The notes under the pieces: generated by a model
Databases searched by the model: none
What the model was told of the DNA's origin: nothing
The model's input: the letters and a program-made list of their open reading frames with translations, nothing else
Made by a program: the position numbers and the translations under genes
From: CAZYVU01 sp964651435
GTDB taxonomy: Bacteria > Desulfobacterota > Syntrophorhabdia > Syntrophorhabdales > CAYQXL01
Assembly (NCBI GenBank): GCA_964651435.1
Contig: CAZYVU010000017.1
Span: forward strand, 1-54,451
DNA: 54,451 nucleotides
Direction: 5' to 3'
In this document: piece by piece, positions 49,560 to 54,451 of the stretch
Position numbering within the stretch: position 1 is the first letter of the stretch
How the letters are laid out: the number at the start of each line of letters is the position of its first letter

Positions 49560-50255
49560 ATGAAGGAATTCTTCATCGACATGTTCATCGACCTCTACGA
49601 GAACTTCCAGGAGGTCTTCCTGAGCATCCTCGTCATGGTCGTGGTCATGATAGGGGGGTTCATCATAAGCTGGTTCATCAAGAAGATGCTGGAGAAGCTC
49701 CTTATCTTCTTTCGCTTCGACCGGTGGACTCAGGACGCGGGCATCACGAACTTCCTCGAAAAGGGCGGGGTGAAGCGGACCCCGTCGGGCATCTTGAGCC
49801 GCATCGTCTACTGGATATTCATCGTCGCCTTCTTCTCCTTCGGCCTCAATTTCATCGGCATAAGCCAGTTTACCGAGTACGCTTCGCGGATATCCACGTG
49901 GTTGCCCGTCATCGTCGTGTCTCTGGTCATAATCATCGTGGGCATCATACTGAGCAACTTCATCAGCAGGCTCATCTACCTGGCCTGTGAGAATGCCAAC
50001 ATCAAGTTCGGCGATATCATCGGCAAGGGCGTTCGTATCTTCCTTATCATCATCACCTTCGGCATTGTTTTCGAATATATCGGCGTCGGCAACACGATCA
50101 TTACCATCAGCTTCCTCATCGTTTTCGGGGGGATCATCCTCTCCCTGTCTCTCGCCCTGGGGATCGGCCTGAGCCATGTCATCGGCGAATTTATCAAGGA
50201 GCAGGTGAAGCTCAGGTCAGAGAGGAAGCGGCACGAAGGTGTTCACCAGCCTTAA
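49560..50255 (+). CDS. MscS-like / TM-helix-repeat membrane protein
   Basis: A 231-residue inner-membrane protein with about five hydrophobic segments and short charged links. It resembles the conserved TM-helix (PF05552-type) proteins related to the membrane part of small mechanosensitive channels; the pattern GIxLSNFISRLIY and the Gly-rich ILSLSLALGIGLSHVIGEFIKEQ at the end support this. No MscS cytoplasmic beta domain is present, so channel activity is unproven. The message is possibly leaderless. The stop overlaps the convergent hydrolase stop by four bases. Confidence 0.68.
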   Translation: MKEFFIDMFIDLYENFQEVFLSILVMVVVMIGGFIISWFIKKMLEKLLIFFRFDRWTQDAGITNFLEKGGVKRTPSGILSRIVYWIFIVAFFSFGLNFIGISQFTEYASRISTWLPVIVVSLVIIIVGIILSNFISRLIYLACENANIKFGDIIGKGVRIFLIIITFGIVFEYIGVGNTIITISFLIVFGGIILSLSLALGIGLSHVIGEFIKEQVKLRSERKRHEGVHQP

Positions 50256-50959
50256 AGGTAGGTCTTGAACCATTCGAGGGTAAGCGCCATGGCCCGGGAG
50301 CGGTGGCCGGCGTCCGAGAGGATGTGATCGCCGCCCTCGATGATCTCGCACTGCTTCGGCTCCGCAAGGGCCCGAAAGACGTCGATGCCCTCCTGAAGGG
50401 GCACCACTTCGTCGGCGCTTCCGTGGATGACCAGGCCACGGGACACCATGGCCGCCTCCCGAAGGATATCGTAGGCGCGAAAATCATCAAAAAGCGTTGG
50501 CTGGAATCGGATTTCCGATATCTCGTCACCTTCTTCGCTGTCCAGCCGGTGGGGCGTTGCCCAGAAGGACGTGCAGCCGATGCGGCTGTCCCTGGCCGCC
50601 TTCACCACAGCAGTGGCCGAACCGAAACTGCTTCCCACTATGCCCAACCTCGACCCGTCGATGGCGTGGTGGACCGCCAGGTAGTCGACGATGGCGGTGA
50701 GGTTTTCCAGCCGAATGGTAAGGCTCGTCTCCTCGATCCTTCCGGTGCTATCGCCGCAGCCGTGATAGTCGAAGCGGCAGGCGGCGAACCCGGCATCCTT
50801 TAGAAGCTCGGAAAGCTGTACCCACTTGGAGCTTTCCTTGGAGCTCACGAGGCCATGGGAGAGGACGACACAGGGGTGCCTGGCCGGCCCCCCGTCGGGT
50901 ACCGTGAGCACCGCGCTGATTTGGTTGTAGGCGCACCGCAATACGAAATGTTCTGTCAT
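50252..50959 (-). CDS. Alpha/beta hydrolase
   Basis: A 235-residue serine hydrolase. The nucleophile elbow is GSSFGS, the acidic residue lies in IHGSADEVVP and the histidine in EGGDHIL, in canonical order. The oxyanion region is LSHGLVSSKESSKW and the FDYHGCGDSTG block is typical of the lipase/esterase-like dienelactone group. No signal peptide; substrate unknown. The gene lies upstream of nothing on its strand except the hairpin-free gap before lptG. Confidence 0.85.
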   Translation of the reverse strand: MTEHFVLRCAYNQISAVLTVPDGGPARHPCVVLSHGLVSSKESSKWVQLSELLKDAGFAACRFDYHGCGDSTGRIEETSLTIRLENLTAIVDYLAVHHAIDGSRLGIVGSSFGSATAVVKAARDSRIGCTSFWATPHRLDSEEGDEISEIRFQPTLFDDFRAYDILREAAMVSRGLVIHGSADEVVPLQEGIDVFRALAEPKQCEIIEGGDHILSDAGHRSRAMALTLEWFKTYL

Positions 50960-50994
50960 GTCTTGTGACTCCTGTTTACCCCTCTCCGGCCCTG

Positions 50995-52074
50995 TCAGGT
51001 TCGCAAGGACAGGACCCCCACAATGCCGGCGGAAAGAAAGAGCAGGTTGGAGAACCAGGCGGCGAAGAGGGGGGGAAAGATCTCCGAATAGCCCAGGGAG
51101 AGGGAGATGTTGTGTGCAAACCAGTAGAGGATGCCCAGCGTCATACCGGAGAAGATACCCTTGGAAATATGTTTTGTCTTCGTGTATCGCAGGCCGACGG
51201 AGATGGCGGCGAAGACCATGATGACGTTGACGAAGGGAAAGGCGATCTTGTTGTAAAGATCGACAAGGTATCTCCCCACGTCGTGGCCGCTCCGCTTCAG
51301 CCTGTTGATGTGTTTGCGCAGGTCACCGTAGCCCATCTCCTCGGGGTTCTTCTGGACCACCTTAAACACGGTAGGTGGTTCACGGATGACATCCCTCTTC
51401 GTTGCATAGGCTCGTTTGGTAATGGCCCCGCCCTGTCCGAAGGTCCGCTCAGTAACGTTGGAGAATATCCACGACCCGTCCTTCCAGATGCCCTTTTCGG
51501 CATCCGTCCGCTTGGCAATAGCGAAGTCCTTGGAAAGCTCGATGACCGTAAGCCCCTTGATGGCGTCGTTTTTTGCATCGAAGAGCTCTATGTTGCTGAT
51601 GATATGATCCTTCTTGAACCAAATCCTGTCGTTCTTGAAGACCACAAAAGATTCCTCCTTGCGGATCTTCACACGGTACACATACTCGGCGGCGTCGGCT
51701 GTGGCGGGGACGATGCCCTCGGCCACAACGAATGACAGCGCCGAGAAGAGGACGGCAAGGATCAGCAGGGGTCTCATGATGGATAGGGTGCTGATGCCGG
51801 AGGTCCTGATGACGATCAGCTCGTTTCCCCGGATCATCATGATGAAAACGATGAGCATGGCGATGAGGAAGGCGAGCGGGAGGATCTGATTGAAGTAAAA
51901 GGGCGCCTTCAGGGCGAGATAGACAAAGCTGAGCCCGAAGCTCCTGAGGCTGGCCGTGAAGAGGTCCATCTTTTCGAAGAACTCGATGATGAGCGAAAGG
52001 GCCAGGCCGGCCAGTTCGGTGACGAAGAGTATCTTCAGAACGTTCGATACGATGTAACGGTCAAGCTTTTTCAA
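50995..52074 (-). CDS. lptG: LPS export ABC transporter permease LptG
   Basis: A 359-residue permease of the LptB2FG complex that extracts lipopolysaccharide from the inner membrane. It has three N-terminal helices, a periplasmic jellyroll domain (FVVFKNDRIWFKKDHIISNIELFD) and three C-terminal helices. The YxxRE-like start reads LKKLDRYIVSNVLK. The start is TTG 52074, inside the end of lptF (14-base overlap). The call LptG rather than LptF rests on order and on the C-terminal region. Confidence 0.88.
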   Translation of the reverse strand: MKKLDRYIVSNVLKILFVTELAGLALSLIIEFFEKMDLFTASLRSFGLSFVYLALKAPFYFNQILPLAFLIAMLIVFIMMIRGNELIVIRTSGISTLSIMRPLLILAVLFSALSFVVAEGIVPATADAAEYVYRVKIRKEESFVVFKNDRIWFKKDHIISNIELFDAKNDAIKGLTVIELSKDFAIAKRTDAEKGIWKDGSWIFSNVTERTFGQGGAITKRAYATKRDVIREPPTVFKVVQKNPEEMGYGDLRKHINRLKRSGHDVGRYLVDLYNKIAFPFVNVIMVFAAISVGLRYTKTKHISKGIFSGMTLGILYWFAHNISLSLGYSEIFPPLFAAWFSNLLFLSAGIVGVLSLRT

Positions 52075-53248
52075 GATACCGGCCCCAGAGATACTTGAGG
52101 TACTGCGCCGCCTTGGTCCCCTCCTCGCCGTTGATGTTTCTTCCCAGATAGACACCGATGGCGGCTATGATGATGTTGGGGAGAAAGGCCGTGAGCACGA
52201 AGGGAAGGCGGAAGCTCTTGCCCAGATTTTCCGTAAGGGCAAGGAGAACGTAGTAGAAAACGAAGAGGATGAGGCTGTAGACTATGCCGGAAAATTTCCC
52301 TCCCATCTTTCTCCTGACACCCAGGGGTACCGTGAGAAACACGAATGCTATGCAGGAAAAGGGAAGGGCCACCTTTCTGTATAGCTCAACCATAAGCTCG
52401 TAGCGGCCGCCCTCGTCGGTAATGGTCATAAAGGTCTTGAGCTCGTCCCGGTCCATCTCGTATGACTTCTTGCGGAGCTCCCGGTGGTAGGGCAGCACGT
52501 TCGTAAGGTTCATGGCAAAGCTGTACCTGTTGAAGGACATGGTCCGGTAGGTGTCCCGCGCCTTTTCCCAACGCTGGAGTGTGCCGTTTTCCAGGGTAAA
52601 ATAGAGGTCAAGCGTCGACGAATCCATGTTGATCCATCCCTTTTCCGCCGAGATGGTCTGTTTTACATCCTTGTCCCTGTCGTCGGAAACGAGGATGCCC
52701 GCCAACTGCTTGGTTTCCGTGTTCACGTGCTCGATGTAGATGACGACGCCCGGTATGGTGTCGTTGAATATGCCCTCTTTGTCCTCGATCGTAATCCCTT
52801 TCTTGATGATCTCGATGAGCCTGTCCCGAAAAAGCTGCCCGCTCTGGGGGAGGAGAATGTGCGTGTTCAGGAGGCCGAAAAGGGTGACAGCCATGGCCAC
52901 GGCGGTGATGGGCACAAAAAGCCTGTTGAGATTTATGCCGCTCGCCTTAAGCGCCAGTATCTCGTTTTCCGCAGCCAGCCGCCCGAGGACGAGGATCGTC
53001 GACAGCAGGAAGGCCATAGGCAGGGTAAAGGTCAGGTAGGGCGGGGATGAATAGACGATGAGCAGCACGATGTCCTTGACGCTGACGCCCCGGTTGACGA
53101 CCAAATCGGCGATCTTGCCCAAGCGGCTCATGACGAGCAGGAACGTAAGGACGCCCAGAGAAAGCAGGTATATGGCTACGATCTCTTTGAGCAGGTAAAA
53201 ATAAAAGTTTTTAAAAAGAGCCTTCAGAAAATGTCCTTTGTTCAACAA
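52061..53248 (-). CDS. lptF: LPS export ABC transporter permease LptF
   Basis: A 395-residue partner of LptG with the same plan: helices around 20-120, a periplasmic beta-jellyroll (IPGVVIYIEHVNTETKQLAGILVSDDRDK) and C-terminal helices (LPFSCIAFVFLTVPLGVRRK). YLLKEIVAIYLLSLGVLTFLLVMSRLGKIADL is the conserved amphipathic-plus-helix start. The true start is unclear: TTG 53248 and the next TTG have no ribosome-binding site, whereas CTG 53227 has AAAGGA 6 nt upstream. A consensus promoter precedes it. Confidence 0.88.
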   Translation of the reverse strand: MLNKGHFLKALFKNFYFYLLKEIVAIYLLSLGVLTFLLVMSRLGKIADLVVNRGVSVKDIVLLIVYSSPPYLTFTLPMAFLLSTILVLGRLAAENEILALKASGINLNRLFVPITAVAMAVTLFGLLNTHILLPQSGQLFRDRLIEIIKKGITIEDKEGIFNDTIPGVVIYIEHVNTETKQLAGILVSDDRDKDVKQTISAEKGWINMDSSTLDLYFTLENGTLQRWEKARDTYRTMSFNRYSFAMNLTNVLPYHRELRKKSYEMDRDELKTFMTITDEGGRYELMVELYRKVALPFSCIAFVFLTVPLGVRRKMGGKFSGIVYSLILFVFYYVLLALTENLGKSFRLPFVLTAFLPNIIIAAIGVYLGRNINGEEGTKAAQYLKYLWGRYLEKA

Positions 53249-53273
53249 GTGCTATGACGAATCTGCCTGACCT

Positions 53274-53302
53274 TTTATACCATTCCGCCATTTTCCTGTC
53301 AA
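53274..53302 (-). promoter_or_regulatory. Promoter of lptFG
   Basis: On the minus strand, a perfect TTGACA (53297-53302), a 17-nt spacer and TATAAA (53274-53279, 5/6); the start is expected near 53267. It is the strongest promoter match in the window. Confidence 0.7.
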
Positions 53303-53334
53303 TTTCAGCCACTTAATGGCTCTTTGGCGGGCCG

Positions 53335-53364
53335 TTGACAGGGCACCCCCTTTCTGGGTAAAGT
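53335..53364 (+). promoter_or_regulatory. Candidate promoter of the GH57 gene
   Basis: A perfect TTGACA (53335-53340), an 18-nt spacer and TAAAGT (53359-53364, 4/6) ending 11 nt before ATG 53376. It is divergent from the lptFG promoter. Confidence 0.48.
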
Positions 53365-53375
53365 TTGCGCTCGCC

Positions 53376-54451
53376 ATGATCTATCTCGCCTTTCTGTGGC
53401 ACATGCACCAGCCCTATTACAAGAACCTGCACACGGGGCAGTATCTCCTTCCGTGGGTCCTTCTCCACGGCACGAAGGACTATTTCGATATGCCCTACAT
53501 GCTCCGGGAGTTTCCCGGCCTCAAGCAGAATTACAACCTTGTCCCCTCCCTGATGGTGCAGCTTGCCGACTACGAGGACCCCGAGGTGAGCGACGTCTAT
53601 CTCGATATCTTCAGCAAAGATGCCCGGGAGCTGACGGCCGACGAGAGGACCTTCATCATCGTCAACTTTTTCAACGCCAACTGGGACCGGATGATCAAGC
53701 GCTATCCGAGGTACTATGAGCTCTTGAGAAAGCGCGGATTCTACTATGCGAAAGAGAGGGCGGCGGACATCCAGCGTTACTTTACGGACGACGAGCTGCG
53801 CGATATCCAGGTCTTTTTTCTGCTCTGCTGGATAGACCCCCTGTTTCTGGAGGTCTACGACGACCTTCAGGTTCTCCACGAGAAGGGGGGGCATTATACG
53901 GAGGGCGACAAGGCCGTGATACGGAAGGTCCAGCGGGCCATCCTTTCCGGTACGGTGCCTCTCTACCGCCAACTGGCCGACCAGGGGTTCATAGAGCTTT
54001 CCACATCGCCTTTTTACCATCCAATTGTGCCGCTGCTCATCGATTCGCAGTCGGCCAGGGAGTCGATGCCCGGTGTCGTCCTGCCCCAAAGCCCCTTTCG
54101 GCACGAGGACGATGCGGACCACCAGATAGCCGCCGCAAAGGCGATTTTCAGCAAGACCTTCGGCAAGAACCCGGCCGGCATGTGGCCGCCCGAGGGCTCG
54201 GTAAGCGACGAGGCGCTGAGGCTCTACGTGCGTAACGGCGTGGAGTGGGTGGCAACGGACGAGGACATACTCTTTCACAGCCTCGGTACGGGCTACCGGG
54301 AAGGTTTCGACAGGCATGTGCCTTCGCCCGAGCTCCCCTACCGGCCGTACCGCTTTGATGCGGAAGAGGGGGCCATACGCATTCTTTTCCGCGACCGCCT
54401 GCTCTCCGACCTCATATCCTTTCAGTATTCGCGGATGGGGGCCAAAGAGGC
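53376..54451 (+). CDS. Glycoside hydrolase family 57 protein (5' part, truncated by the window edge)
   Basis: The first 358 codons of an alpha-glucan-active GH57 enzyme (amylase, 4-alpha-glucanotransferase or amylopullulanase type). Conserved region 1 is WHMHQPYY near the N-terminus. GMWPPEGSVSDE contains the likely nucleophile Glu273 (region 3). The region with the acid/base aspartate lies beyond the window. No signal peptide is seen, so it is probably cytoplasmic and may act on glycogen; glgC is also present in this window. ATG 53376 has no Shine-Dalgarno, and the expected transcript start is about 5 nt upstream. The frame has no stop before the edge. The 334-codon frame on the opposite strand is a shadow. 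Confidence 0.88.
   Translation, partial: MIYLAFLWHMHQPYYKNLHTGQYLLPWVLLHGTKDYFDMPYMLREFPGLKQNYNLVPSLMVQLADYEDPEVSDVYLDIFSKDARELTADERTFIIVNFFNANWDRMIKRYPRYYELLRKRGFYYAKERAADIQRYFTDDELRDIQVFFLLCWIDPLFLEVYDDLQVLHEKGGHYTEGDKAVIRKVQRAILSGTVPLYRQLADQGFIELSTSPFYHPIVPLLIDSQSARESMPGVVLPQSPFRHEDDADHQIAAAKAIFSKTFGKNPAGMWPPEGSVSDEALRLYVRNGVEWVATDEDILFHSLGTGYREGFDRHVPSPELPYRPYRFDAEEGAIRILFRDRLLSDLISFQYSRMGAKE

Noticed and set aside
53313..54317. 334-codon open frame on the minus strand
   Set aside because: Antisense to the GH57 gene, with no recognisable family and the His/Arg-rich look of a shadow frame.

Overview
The window looks like about 54 kb of a GC-rich chromosome from a strictly anaerobic, Gram-negative, Deltaproteobacteria-like (Desulfobacterota) organism. 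The outer membrane is shown by lptF/lptG, a Pal lipoprotein, a FadL-type porin and a TolC protein. The anaerobic lifestyle is inferred from hgcAB, an ETF-linked membrane Fe-S oxidoreductase (typical of syntrophs), ferredoxin, a V/A-type ATPase and radical-SAM enzymes. The exact order (Syntrophorhabdales- or Syntrophales-like) is a guess. A run of 100 Ns at 1810-1909 is an assembly gap.

Layout: 70-1455 pyruvate carboxylase subunit B-type carboxyltransferase; 1548-1623 tRNA-Pro; gap; 1924-9561 MEMO-family protein, MFS transporter, acyltransferase/acyl-ACP synthetase fusion, NodIJ-type ABC exporter and hisS; 9526-12728 two Gate-domain membrane proteins, FadL porin and a PfkB sugar kinase; 12785-16753 small lipoprotein, pal, lysine-aminomutase-like radical SAM enzyme, pgsA, lytic transglycosylase and an RsmI-like methyltransferase; 16852-21212 glgC, polyprenyl synthase, TrmN6-like methyltransferase, DUF1015 and tRNA-Phe.

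The most notable locus is 21408-23322. hgcA and hgcB, the corrinoid protein and ferredoxin that methylate mercury, are fused stop-to-start (TAGATG). A divergent ArsR-family regulator sits next to them, and the shared intergenic region carries a cluster of GATAT half-sites around a good hgcA promoter. Downstream lie a structured leader, a cytidylate-kinase-like gene and a nine-gene V/A-type ATPase operon (24459-33213).

The rest holds an FkbM methyltransferase, a thioredoxin-fold protein, a c-di-GMP gene pair (PilZ/acyltransferase fusion plus V4R-GAF-HD-GYP phosphodiesterase, 35609-39649), a tolC-macA-ABC-permease-permease efflux operon (39919-45415), a LysM-NlpC/P60 cell-wall hydrolase, the membrane Fe-S oxidoreductase with a nearby 57-residue ferredoxin missed by simple ORF calling, an MscS-like membrane protein, an alpha/beta hydrolase, lptFG, and the start of a GH57 glycosidase that runs off the right edge. 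Several genes lack a Shine-Dalgarno and have a -10-like box only 7-8 nt before the start codon, which suggests leaderless mRNAs.
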